This document shows positions 34,135-41,466 of a stretch of DNA of 64,000 bases, piece by piece. Made by a program: the position numbers and the translations under genes. Each line of letters starts with the position of its first letter. Within the stretch, counting starts at the first letter, position 1. Source of the stretch: Amycolatopsis thermophila. Lineage in GTDB: Bacteria > Actinomycetota > Actinomycetes > Mycobacteriales > Pseudonocardiaceae. The DNA lies in contig NZ_JAUSUT010000001.1 of assembly GCF_030814215.1 (NCBI RefSeq), positions 186,001 through 250,000 of the forward strand. The letters are read 5' to 3'. The notes below the pieces were generated by a model that worked only from the letters and a program-made list of their open reading frames with translations, made no database searches and was not told the origin of the DNA.

Positions 34135-34862
34135 ACACCGGTGTGACCATGGTGATCGATCCCGGCCTGCCGACCGGCGCGTTCACCGACCTGATCGCCA
34201 GCCACGGCGACCACATCGGCCTGCTCAAGTTCGGCTGGGGCACCGCGCTGGTCACCAAGGACCTGCACCGCAAGATCGCCGTGCTGTGCGAGGCCGGGAT
34301 CGGCTTCTACTTCGGCGGCACCCTGTTCGAACACCACCTGGTGCGGGACCGGCTCGACGACTACCTCGCGTTCGTCGAGTCGACCGGCGCCACGCACATC
34401 GAGGTGTCCAACGGCACGATCCCGTTGTCCCAGCACGACAAGGCGTCCTATGTGGAGCGGATGGCACGGTACCGGCCGGTGCTGGCCGAGGTCGGGTACA
34501 AGGACGCCGGGCGCTCGGCGTGCCTCGGCCCCGGCGACTGGGTCGGCGCGATCCTCGAGGACCTGGCCGCGGGAGCCGACTTCGTGATCACCGAGGCACG
34601 GGAGTCCGGCCGCAGCGGGCTCGCCCGGCCCGACGGGCACGTGCGCGAGGACGTGCTGCACGCGGTCATCTCGTCGGTCGACCACCGGCGGCTGCTGTTC
34701 GAGGCGCCCACGAAGGACCTGCAGGTCGAACTGATCCAGGCACTCGGGCCGTCGGTCAACCTCGGCAACATCGCCACCACCGACGTGCTCGGCGTGGAAA
34801 CCCTCCGGCGCGGGCTGCGCGCCGACACCCTCATCCAGCTCACCCCGGCCCCCGTGGCCTGA
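34131..34862 (+). CDS. Phosphosulfolactate synthase (ComA) family protein
   Basis: 243 residues, ATG overlapping the previous stop. ComA adds sulfite to phosphoenolpyruvate to give (R)-2-phospho-3-sulfolactate, the first step of coenzyme M synthesis in methanogens and of sulfolactate synthesis in some bacteria. Family signatures are LLKFGWGTALV, FYFGGTLFE, THIEVSNGT, VITEARESGRSG, LLFEAPTKDLQ and SVNLGNIATTDVLGVETLR. The TIM-barrel length is normal. No other coenzyme M gene is present, and an actinomycete has no need of that cofactor, so the product probably enters a different pathway with the co-operonic ligase, acyltransferase and phosphatase. Confidence 0.87.
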   Translation: MNTGVTMVIDPGLPTGAFTDLIASHGDHIGLLKFGWGTALVTKDLHRKIAVLCEAGIGFYFGGTLFEHHLVRDRLDDYLAFVESTGATHIEVSNGTIPLSQHDKASYVERMARYRPVLAEVGYKDAGRSACLGPGDWVGAILEDLAAGADFVITEARESGRSGLARPDGHVREDVLHAVISSVDHRRLLFEAPTKDLQVELIQALGPSVNLGNIATTDVLGVETLRRGLRADTLIQLTPAPVA

Positions 34863-34873
34863 ACGGAGTTCCC

Positions 34874-35272
34874 GTGCGTGACCCCCGAGACGCCTGCCAC
34901 GTCGCCATCCCGGCCCGCGACCTCGACGAGGCCGTCGAGTTCTACGTCCTCGGCCTCGGCGCGAAGATGGCCCGCCGCTACGACGACCGCGTGACGTTCG
35001 ACTTCTTCGGCGACCAGCTCGTGTGCCACCTGTCGGAGACCGTGCCCGCGGAGGCGGTGGCCTACCCGCGGCACTTCGGCGTGAGCTTCGCGCGCGCCGA
35101 GGACTTCGACCGGCTCGTGCGGGTGGTCGAGCACCGGAAGCTGCCGGTGCTGTCCGGGCCGTCGCTGCGGTTCGAGGGCACGGCCGAGCAGCACCGGACA
35201 CTGTTCCTGGTCGACCCGTCGAACAACGTGCTGGAGTTCAAGAACTACGACGACCCGCGGTTGCAGTACTGA
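34874..35272 (+). CDS. VOC-superfamily (glyoxalase/dioxygenase-like) protein
   Basis: 132 residues from GTG 34874, with GGAG upstream. Two beta-alpha-beta-beta-beta units: HVAIPARDLDEAVEFYVLGL opens the first, and LFLVDPSNNVLEFKNY closes the second. Metal ligand candidates are His9-type in CHVAIP, His near RHFGVSF and Glu in NNVLEF. VOC proteins include isomerases, epimerases and dioxygenases, so the reaction is open. Its stop overlaps the next ATG (TGATG). It lies between the ComA-like enzyme and a phosphatase. Confidence 0.85.
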   Translation: MRDPRDACHVAIPARDLDEAVEFYVLGLGAKMARRYDDRVTFDFFGDQLVCHLSETVPAEAVAYPRHFGVSFARAEDFDRLVRVVEHRKLPVLSGPSLRFEGTAEQHRTLFLVDPSNNVLEFKNYDDPRLQY

Positions 35273-35814
35273 TGGCCCTGCATCTGGTCCGGCACGGGCA
35301 GAGCGAGTGGAACGTGGCGGGCCGCGTGCAGGGGCAGTCGCCGCGCGCCGGCGGGCTGACCGCGCTCGGCCGGGAGCAGGCCGCGGCGGTCCGGGTGAAC
35401 GGGACGGCGATCGTGACGAGCGACCTGCCGCGCGCGCGGGAGACGGCCTCGATCATCGCGCGACGTCTGGGGCTGCCGGTGCTCGTCGAGGCCGGCTTGC
35501 GGGAGCAGCGGCTGGGCGCGCTGGAGGGCCGCCGCTTCGCCGACGTGCAGCCGGTGATCGACGGGCTGTGGGCCGATCCGCGGCGGCCTCCGCCCGGTGG
35601 CGGCGAAAGCATCGCCGACCTGCACCGGCGGGTGCACCGGGCCCTGGCCCGGCTGGCGGCGCGCCACCCACGGGAGGAGCTGATCGTGGTGACGCACGGC
35701 GGGCCGGTGCGGGTGGCGACGACGGCAGCCGACCCGGTGCTCGGCGAGGCGGTGCCGCGGGACGCGGTCGGGAATGCGACGGTGATCACTGTGCATCCGG
35801 GCGCGCCCGTCTAG
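35272..35814 (+). CDS. Histidine phosphatase (phosphoglycerate mutase-like)
   Basis: 180 residues, ATG overlapping the VOC stop. Catalytic motif LVRHGQSEWN at the N-terminus; the second motif is VTHGGPVRVA with the other His, and EQRLGALEGR carries the proton donor region. The protein is cytoplasmic. In methanogens phosphosulfolactate is dephosphorylated by ComB, which is a different fold. A histidine phosphatase directly coupled to a ComA homologue could serve the same step. That is inference; the enzyme may equally act on another phosphoester. Confidence 0.88.
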   Translation: MALHLVRHGQSEWNVAGRVQGQSPRAGGLTALGREQAAAVRVNGTAIVTSDLPRARETASIIARRLGLPVLVEAGLREQRLGALEGRRFADVQPVIDGLWADPRRPPPGGGESIADLHRRVHRALARLAARHPREELIVVTHGGPVRVATTAADPVLGEAVPRDAVGNATVITVHPGAPV

Positions 35815-35824
35815 CCTGCGGCGC

Positions 35825-36601
35825 GTGACTTCCCTCGTGCGCGTGGAACGCGACCCGTCCGGGCTGGCCGTGCTGACGATCGACGCCGGGCCGCTGAACC
35901 TGTACTCGCTGGAGTTGCACGCCGACTTCGACGCCGCGCTGGACGAGCTGGGCGAGGCACGGGCGCTGCTGATCCGGGCCGAGGGCAGGATCGTGAGCGG
36001 CGGGGTCGACGTGTCGCTGTTCGACGCGCAGGAGACGCCCGAGCAGGCGAAGGAGCTGTTCGACCGGATGCTGGCGCTGCCGGAGCGGGTGGCGGCGCTG
36101 GAGATCCCGACGGTGTTCGCGGCGCACGGGTTGTGCCTGACGTGGGCGTTCGAGCTCGCGGTGGCATGCGATCTGATCGTCGCGGCGGAGCGGGCGTCAT
36201 TCGGCCTGGTGGAGAAGGTCGTCGGGCTGACCCCGACGATGGGCGGCACGCAGCGGCTGGCGGCCCGTGCCGGTGTGGGCCGCGCGAAGGAGTTCGTCAT
36301 GACCGGCGACCGCTACCCGGCGGCGGTGCTGGAGCGGTGGGGCGTGGTGAACCGGGTCCTGCCCGACGACGGCTTCGACGACGCCGCTCGCGCGTTCGCG
36401 GCCGGTTTGGCCGCCGGCCCCACCCGTGCCCACGCGGCGACGAAGAAGGTGCTCGCCCACTTCGAACGCGGCGGCGTCCCGGAGGCGAACGCGCACATCA
36501 CGTCCCTGGCGGCGGAGTTGTACCGCACCGAGGACCTGCGCAACGCGATCCGGTCGTTCCTGACGGACGGCCCGGGGAAGGCGACGTTCACCGGGCGCTA
36601 G
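35825..36601 (+). CDS. Enoyl-CoA hydratase/isomerase family protein, last gene of ComA operon
   Basis: 258 residues, GTG start 10 bp after the phosphatase stop. Crotonase features: GRIVSGGVDVSLF in place of the usual A-G-A-D-L oxyanion loop, AAHGLCLTWAFELAVACDLI, and FGLVEKVVGLTPTMGGTQRLA. The Gly-Val-Asp variation suggests altered substrate. The last three bases of the stop region lie within the left end of the IS element, so the original C-terminus may have been changed slightly, although length is normal. Confidence 0.83.
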   Translation: MTSLVRVERDPSGLAVLTIDAGPLNLYSLELHADFDAALDELGEARALLIRAEGRIVSGGVDVSLFDAQETPEQAKELFDRMLALPERVAALEIPTVFAAHGLCLTWAFELAVACDLIVAAERASFGLVEKVVGLTPTMGGTQRLAARAGVGRAKEFVMTGDRYPAAVLERWGVVNRVLPDDGFDDAARAFAAGLAAGPTRAHAATKKVLAHFERGGVPEANAHITSLAAELYRTEDLRNAIRSFLTDGPGKATFTGR

Positions 36602-37192
36602 GACCTGTCCTCAAAGTGGGTTCGGTTGTTCTGCTTTGATCAACGGGATGTTGTTCAAGGGCAGGACGGAGGCGGCGTGGCGGGACCTGCCCGAGCGTTA
36701 GGGGCCGTGGAGGACGGTCTATCACCGGTTCTGGCGCTGGTCACGCAACGGCACCTCGAGCATGCTGGTGTCGACGGTGCGGGTGGTCGCCCACGCGATC
36801 GACGAGCTCGATCGTGAGGTGTCGATCGATTCCAGCGTCGTGCGTGCCCACCACCACGCCGCTGGTGCTCGCCGGACGAGCTCACACAGGGGGCGAGCGG
36901 ATCTTCCGGCGGCACAGCGAGCCAGGTGAGCATGCCCTCGATCGTTCGCGCGGGGGACCGACCACCACAATCCACCTCGCCTGTCACGGTCACCGCCGGC
37001 CCCTGCCGGTCGTGCTGACCGGCGGGAACATCAACGACTGCACCATGGTCAGCCGCAACGTGGTCGAACGCTGCTTCAACCGCCTCAAGCAGTCCCGCGC
37101 CATCGCCACCCGCTTCGACAAAACCGCCACCTCACACCACGGCATGATCGACCTGGCCACCCTGCTCATCTGGCTTTGAGGACACGCCCTAG
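36598..37192. mobile_element. Decayed IS5-family element with both terminal repeats
   Basis: About 595 bp. Left end CTAGGACCTGTCCTCAAA (36598-36615) and right end TTTGAGGACACGCCCTAG (37175-37192) are inverted copies with two mismatches. CTAG borders both sides and may include the target duplication. Typical actinobacterial IS5 elements are around 850 bp, so some internal sequence is gone. Confidence 0.8.
36648..37179 (+). pseudogene. IS5-type DDE transposase remnant
   Basis: Opening frame MLFKGRTEAAWRDLPER runs into an in-frame TAG at 36699, where related transposases have Tyr in RYGPWRTVY. The frame then continues through HRFWRWSRNG, DELDREVSIDSSVVRAHHHA (first catalytic Asp), shifts phase, resumes at RSRGGPTTTIHLACHG, and ends VERCFNRLKQSRAIATRFDKT. 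The stretch between the second Asp and the final Glu region is deleted. Not functional. Confidence 0.8.
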
Positions 37193-37287
37193 GGAGGTCC
37201 AGCGGCAGGGGGCGCCAGGAGCTGGTGACCGTGACGCGTGCGTTGTGATCATGATGTGACACGGGGACTTGTGGCGCGCGCCGCGAC

Positions 37288-37533
37288 GTGCCGACCGGAA
37301 CAGACGTGAGCTTTCGCAACTTCTGGGAGTTCGTGCTCGGGACCTTCGCACTGCCGAGCGCAGGCCGGTCGCCTTCCTGGTCCCATCTTCATCGCACACG
37401 GCCGGGCTCTTCGGAGTCCGAGCCGATCACCTGGATCACACTCCTGCTGAGCTGGACGATGTTCGGCTGGATAGCGGCTTTGGTGTGGGCGTTCAACTCC
37501 AAGCCCGCCGAGCAGGTGCAGGCCGCCACGTAG
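37288..37533 (+). CDS. Possible superinfection-immunity-like small membrane protein or remnant
   Basis: 81 residues from GTG 37288, without a convincing ribosome site. The last ~35 residues (TWITLLLSWTMFGWIAALVW) resemble the helix of superinfection-immunity/Imm membrane proteins, whose usual pattern is LLLGWTxxGWVxALVWA. The first half has no family likeness and may be unrelated sequence joined by the rearrangement next to the IS element. Treat as doubtful; it could be a 5'-truncated gene. Confidence 0.35.
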   Translation: MPTGTDVSFRNFWEFVLGTFALPSAGRSPSWSHLHRTRPGSSESEPITWITLLLSWTMFGWIAALVWAFNSKPAEQVQAAT

Positions 37534-37587
37534 CCGGCTCGTGGCCGTCCACCTCGACGTCGGCGACCTCGGTCACCACCGGCGTGA

Positions 37588-37619
37588 GGCACCCCCGGCG
37601 CGGTAGCGCCGGGGGTGCC
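37588..37619. terminator. Perfect 14-bp terminator hairpin after fahA
   Basis: GGCACCCCCGGCGC pairs with GCGCCGGGGGTGCC around a GGTA loop, 7 bp beyond the fahA stop on the minus strand. It ends the homogentisate operon. Confidence 0.85.
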
Positions 37620-37625
37620 CTCGCG

Positions 37626-38807
37626 TCAGCGCTTGGCTTCCGTGGCCGGGAGGATCCTCCCCCGCACCTCGCCGAAACCGATGCGTCCCTCGGCGCCGGG
37701 CGCGGTCGCCGAGATCGAGACCTCGTCGCCGTCCAGGAGGAAGGAACGTTCTTCCCCGTTGACCGTGACCGGCTCCTTGCCGCCCCAGGTCAGCTCGATG
37801 AAGGCGCCCCGCTGGTCCTTCTCCGGGCCGGAGATGGTGCCCGACGCGTACAGGTCACCGGTCCGCGAGCACGCGCCGTTGACCGTCATGTGCGCCAGCA
37901 TCTGCGCCGGCGACCAGTACATCTCGCGGTACGGCGGGCGGCTGACCTCCTGCCCGTTCCACGTCACCGACAAGTCGACATCGAGGCCCCACGGCTCATT
38001 TTCCCGCAGGTACGGCAACACCGGCGGATCCTGCACCGGCGTCGGGACGCGCGCGGCCTCCAGCGCGAGCAGCGGCACGACCCACGGGGAGATCGACGTC
38101 GCGAAGCTCTTGCCCAGGTTCGGGCCCAGCGGCACGTACTCCCAGGCCTGGATGTCCCGCGCCGACCAGTCGTTCACCAGCACCGCGCCGAACACGTGCC
38201 GCGTGAAGTCGGCCGTGGACACACCCGAACCGAGTGGCGAACCGACGCCGACGATGAACCCCAGTTCCGCCTCGATGTCCAGCCGCCGGGACTCACCGAA
38301 CGTCGGCGCGTCCTCGTCCGGCGCCTTCCGCTGCCCACAGGGCCGCACGATGTCCGTGCCGGACACGACCACCGTCCCGGACCGCCCGTGGTAGCCCACC
38401 GGCAGGTGCTTCCAGTTCGGCATCAGCGGCTCGGCATCCGGCCGGAACAGCCGCCCCAGGTTCGACGCGTGGTGCTCCGAGGCGTAGAAGTCGACGTAGT
38501 CGGCGACCTCGACCGGCAGGTGCAGCCGCACCTCGTCCACGCCGAACACCGCCGCGGCCGGCACGTCGCCCTGGACCAGCGAGACCAGACGCGACCGCAC
38601 CTCGACCCACCGGTCGTAGCCCTGCGCCATGAACGCGTTCAGCGACGGCTGGGCGAACACCTCGTCCCCCAGCGCCGCGGCCAGGTCCACCACGGAATCA
38701 CCGACCCGGACACCCACCCGTGGCGCGGTGCCGGGCGTGGAGAACACGCCGTAGGGCAGGTTGTCCAGCCCGAACAGCGACCCTTCGGGGATGTCGATCG
38801 TGGTCAC
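37626..38807 (-). CDS. fahA: Fumarylacetoacetase
   Basis: 393 residues from GTG 38807, overlapping the previous stop (GTGA). It hydrolyses fumarylacetoacetate to fumarate and acetoacetate, the last step of tyrosine/homogentisate catabolism. Features: N-terminal SH3-like domain (GLDNLPYGVF), DFYASEHHASNLGRLFRP (metal and catalytic His region), LPVGYHGRSGTVVVSG, LDIEAELGFIVG with metal Glu residues, and FGAVLVNDWSARDIQAWEYV. Length is slightly below eukaryotic FAH but normal for bacteria. It is last in the operon before a perfect terminator. Confidence 0.95.
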   Translation of the reverse strand: MTTIDIPEGSLFGLDNLPYGVFSTPGTAPRVGVRVGDSVVDLAAALGDEVFAQPSLNAFMAQGYDRWVEVRSRLVSLVQGDVPAAAVFGVDEVRLHLPVEVADYVDFYASEHHASNLGRLFRPDAEPLMPNWKHLPVGYHGRSGTVVVSGTDIVRPCGQRKAPDEDAPTFGESRRLDIEAELGFIVGVGSPLGSGVSTADFTRHVFGAVLVNDWSARDIQAWEYVPLGPNLGKSFATSISPWVVPLLALEAARVPTPVQDPPVLPYLRENEPWGLDVDLSVTWNGQEVSRPPYREMYWSPAQMLAHMTVNGACSRTGDLYASGTISGPEKDQRGAFIELTWGGKEPVTVNGEERSFLLDGDEVSISATAPGAEGRIGFGEVRGRILPATEAKR

Positions 38808-39637
38808 GCCGTCACTCCTCCTTCCAGCGCCGAAGCCGGGACCAGTCCCAGGTCCACCAGCTCCGCCACCGGCTCGTCGATGCTGCACGTCCCGAACGAG
38901 CGGAACACCGCGCGCGCCGGAACGTCCACTTCGGACACCAGCTCGGCCACCCGGGCGCCGTCCCGCTCGGCCAGCAGCGAAACCAGTTCGTCGACACCGG
39001 CCCCGCGCACCGCGGCCGCGGTGGCCAGCAACAGGTTCAGGAACCCGTGCTGCTCGAACCCGGTCGACGGATCGGTGTTGCGCACGGCGTGGTGCAGGCC
39101 GGCGGTGGCCTTGAACGGCACTTCCGCCCGCACCACGGCCAGCACGGCCTCGGCCAGCTCGGTCTCGCCGGGATACAGCTCGGCCTTCACGCCGCCGGTG
39201 CGGAACTTGGCCGCGTGCCCGGTCTTCGCGCAGGTGGCGATCACCTCGGCCCGGCGGGCGTCCCGCGGCACCTCGACGAACACCGGCACCTCACCGGCGA
39301 CCTCCAGACCGCGGAAGAACTCCGGCACCGGCAGATCGGCGGGGACCGCGACCTCGAACCCGGCCAGCCGCACCGGCAGGTCGGCGGCCCGGCCCAGAGC
39401 GTCCGGCAGCTGGGCCGGGCCGCCCGGCGCGGTGACGGCCAGGTCCAGCGGATCGGACACGACCGCGCCCAGTTCGGCGAGCGCGGGAGCCGCCAGGATC
39501 AGCGGCCCGACCAGCTCGCCGTAGCCGGAGGCCAGGTGCGCCGCGTGGTCCGGCACCGCCTGCGCCAGCGGCTTCAGGCCGGGCGGGAACACCGCCGCGT
39601 CGTCGAGGAAGCCGTCGAACAGGCTCGCGGCGGTCAC
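38804..39637 (-). CDS. Unrecognised protein coupled between hmgA and fahA
   Basis: 277 residues, GTG 39637 inside the hmgA stop and its own stop inside the fahA start, so it is translationally locked into the pathway. It appears to be an alpha/beta (perhaps barrel) cytoplasmic protein: FLDDAAVFPPGLKPLAQAV near the N-terminus, VPVFVEVPRD, TGHAAKFRTGG, VPFKATAGLHHAVRN, then QHGFLNLLLATAAAV and a short acidic tail. I know this motif set only from hypothetical actinobacterial proteins. Between the dioxygenase and the hydrolase the pathway needs maleylacetoacetate isomerase, and no GST-like isomerase is encoded nearby. That role is possible but unproven. Confidence 0.75.
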   Translation of the reverse strand: MTAASLFDGFLDDAAVFPPGLKPLAQAVPDHAAHLASGYGELVGPLILAAPALAELGAVVSDPLDLAVTAPGGPAQLPDALGRAADLPVRLAGFEVAVPADLPVPEFFRGLEVAGEVPVFVEVPRDARRAEVIATCAKTGHAAKFRTGGVKAELYPGETELAEAVLAVVRAEVPFKATAGLHHAVRNTDPSTGFEQHGFLNLLLATAAAVRGAGVDELVSLLAERDGARVAELVSEVDVPARAVFRSFGTCSIDEPVAELVDLGLVPASALEGGVTA

Positions 39638-40824
39638 TGCGGTCCCCGTCCGGCCCAGGTCCACGCGTAGTTCGGGTCCTCGGCCGCACGGCCGCCCTCG
39701 CCGAGCTCCAGCGGCCGGAACGTGTCGACCATGACGGCCAGCTCGTCGAAGAACTCGACGCCGATGCTGCGCTCGTAGGCGCCCGGCTGCGGCCCGTGCG
39801 AGTGGCCGCCCGGGTGCAGCGAGATCGAGCCCTGCCCGATGCCGGACCCCTTGCGCGCCTCGTAGTCGCCGCCGCAGTAGAACATGACCTCGTCGGAGTC
39901 CACATTGGAGTGGTAGTAGGGCACCGGGATGGACAGCGGGTGGTAGTCCACCTTGCGCGGCACGAAGTTGCAGACGACGAAGTTGTCGCCCTCGAACACC
40001 TGGTGCACGGGCGGCGGCTGGTGCACGCGGCCGGTGATCGGTTCGAAGTCGCTCACGTTGAACGTGTACGGGTAGAGGCAGCCGTCCCAGCCGACCACGT
40101 CGAACGGGTGCTGCGGGTACACGAACCGCGTTCCGACGATTCCCGTGCTGCCGCGGTGCTTGATCAGCACCTCGACATCGGTGCCCTCGGCGAGCAGCGG
40201 CTCGGCCGGCCCGTGCAGGTCGCGCTCGCAGTACGGCGCGTGCTCGAGCAGCTGGCCGTACTTCGACAGGTACCGCTTGGGCGGCGTGATGTGCGAGTTG
40301 GCCTCGATGGCGTAGGCGCGCACCGGCCCGTCCGGCACCCAGCGGTGCGTGGTGGCGCGCGGCAGGATCACGTAGTCGCCCTGGCGGAAGGGCAGCACGC
40401 CGAACACCGTCTCGACGGTGCCCTCGCCGGACTCGATGTAGACGCACTCGTCGCCGATCGAGTTGCGGTACAGCGGCGAGGTCTCGCCCGCCGCCACGTA
40501 CGAGATGCGCACGTCGCCGTTGCCCAGCACGAGCCGGCGCCCGGTGACGATGTCGTGGGACTTCCACTCCTCACCCGGGAACAGCTCGTGCAGCTTGAGG
40601 TGCCGCGGCCGCATCGGGTGGTTGGCCTCGGTGGTCAGGTCCGGGAGTTCCCAGACCGTCGAGTCGACGATCGCCGACGGGATGTTGCGGTGGTAGAGCA
40701 GCGAGGAGTCGCTGGAGAAGCCCTCCTCCCCCATCAGCTCCTCGTAGTACAGGCCGCCCTCGGGTGTGCGGTGCTGGGTGTGTCGCTTCGGGGGAACGGC
40801 ACCGACCTGCCGGTAGTACGCCAT
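39634..40824 (-). CDS. hmgA: Homogentisate 1,2-dioxygenase
   Basis: 396 residues, ATG 40824 with AAGGAGG upstream. It opens the homogentisate ring to maleylacetoacetate using Fe(II) and O2. Features: cupin-like barrel with GDYVILPRATTHRWVP, FDVVGWDGCLYPYTFNVSDF (family hallmark), then the iron-site region YYHSNVDSDEVMFY and SLHPGGHSHGPQPGAYE with His and Glu candidates. Shorter than the human enzyme (445), as is typical of the actinobacterial form. Palindrome 40850-40869 lies just upstream, so the MarR protein probably controls it. Confidence 0.94.
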   Translation of the reverse strand: MAYYRQVGAVPPKRHTQHRTPEGGLYYEELMGEEGFSSDSSLLYHRNIPSAIVDSTVWELPDLTTEANHPMRPRHLKLHELFPGEEWKSHDIVTGRRLVLGNGDVRISYVAAGETSPLYRNSIGDECVYIESGEGTVETVFGVLPFRQGDYVILPRATTHRWVPDGPVRAYAIEANSHITPPKRYLSKYGQLLEHAPYCERDLHGPAEPLLAEGTDVEVLIKHRGSTGIVGTRFVYPQHPFDVVGWDGCLYPYTFNVSDFEPITGRVHQPPPVHQVFEGDNFVVCNFVPRKVDYHPLSIPVPYYHSNVDSDEVMFYCGGDYEARKGSGIGQGSISLHPGGHSHGPQPGAYERSIGVEFFDELAVMVDTFRPLELGEGGRAAEDPNYAWTWAGRGPQ

Positions 40825-40849
40825 GACCTCGCCTCCTTGCCGGTCCGAT

Positions 40850-40869
40850 GTAGTTAATGTATGTACTAC
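40850..40869. promoter_or_regulatory. MarR operator-like site upstream of hmgA
   Basis: GTAGT-N10-ACTAC, 26-45 bp upstream of the hmgA ATG. It shares GTAGTTAAT...ACTAC with the site at 41447-41466, pointing to one regulator for both. Confidence 0.65.
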
Positions 40870-40887
40870 TTCGCCGGAGCGCAAGGG

Positions 40888-41421
40888 TCAGTTGCGGCCG
40901 CGCACGTCGAACTGGTCGCGGTTGGTGATCAGCTTGTCCAGCAACATGATCAGGATCCGCTGCTCGGCCTCGGTGAGCACGCTGGTCCACTCGTGCTCAC
41001 GCTCGTTCTGCGCGCGGAACACCTCGACCATCTCGGCGCGCCCGCGCTCGGTCAGCGACAGCAGCACCGAGCGGCCGTCGTGCTCACCGGGCGTGCGCTC
41101 CAGCATGCCGTCGGCGACCAGGGTCTTGGTCAGGTTCGACACCGCGGCCCGGCTCATGCCGGTCAGCTCGGCGGCCTTCTTGGCCTCCAGCGGCCCGGCC
41201 AGCCAGGTGACGAACAGCAGCCGGAACCCCGACCAGGACCGGCCGCGCGGACGGTGGACGCTGGACTCCAGGTCGTAGGTGACGATGTTGGACGCCCGGT
41301 TCAGGGTGAGCAGCACCTCGGTGGCCAACTGGTGCCGGAAGCCGAACTCGTCGGCGAGACGGCGGTTGGCGAGCTCGACGAAGGACCAGAAGTCGAGCCC
41401 GCTCACACCGCCGTCCGCCAT
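40888..41421 (-). CDS. MarR family regulator of the homogentisate operon
   Basis: 177 residues, ATG 41421. The winged helix covers residues ~60-130 (LEAKKAAELTGMSRAAVSNLTKTLVADGMLERTPGEHDGR, given here as its helix-turn-helix and DxR wing), flanked by dimerisation helices. Two near-identical palindromes, one just upstream of its own start and one upstream of hmgA, are probable binding sites. MarR proteins beside aromatic pathways usually repress until a pathway acid or CoA ester binds; homogentisate is the likely ligand here, by context. Confidence 0.9.
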   Translation of the reverse strand: MADGGVSGLDFWSFVELANRRLADEFGFRHQLATEVLLTLNRASNIVTYDLESSVHRPRGRSWSGFRLLFVTWLAGPLEAKKAAELTGMSRAAVSNLTKTLVADGMLERTPGEHDGRSVLLSLTERGRAEMVEVFRAQNEREHEWTSVLTEAEQRILIMLLDKLITNRDQFDVRGRN

Positions 41422-41446
41422 GACCGCAACCCTAACGTCCGAAGAA

Positions 41447-41466
41447 GTAGTTAATACCTAAACTAC
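41447..41466. promoter_or_regulatory. MarR operator-like site upstream of marR
   Basis: GTAGTT-N8-AACTAC, a perfect 6-bp inverted repeat, 26-45 bp upstream of the marR ATG and overlapping the stop codon of the MFS gene. Same consensus and same spacing to the start codon as the hmgA site. Confidence 0.65.

Noticed and set aside
36814-37179. Stand-alone 121-codon gene within the IS element
   Set aside because: Its first third is out of frame with the transposase and meaningless; only the C-terminal transposase fragment is real, so it is treated as part of the pseudogene.
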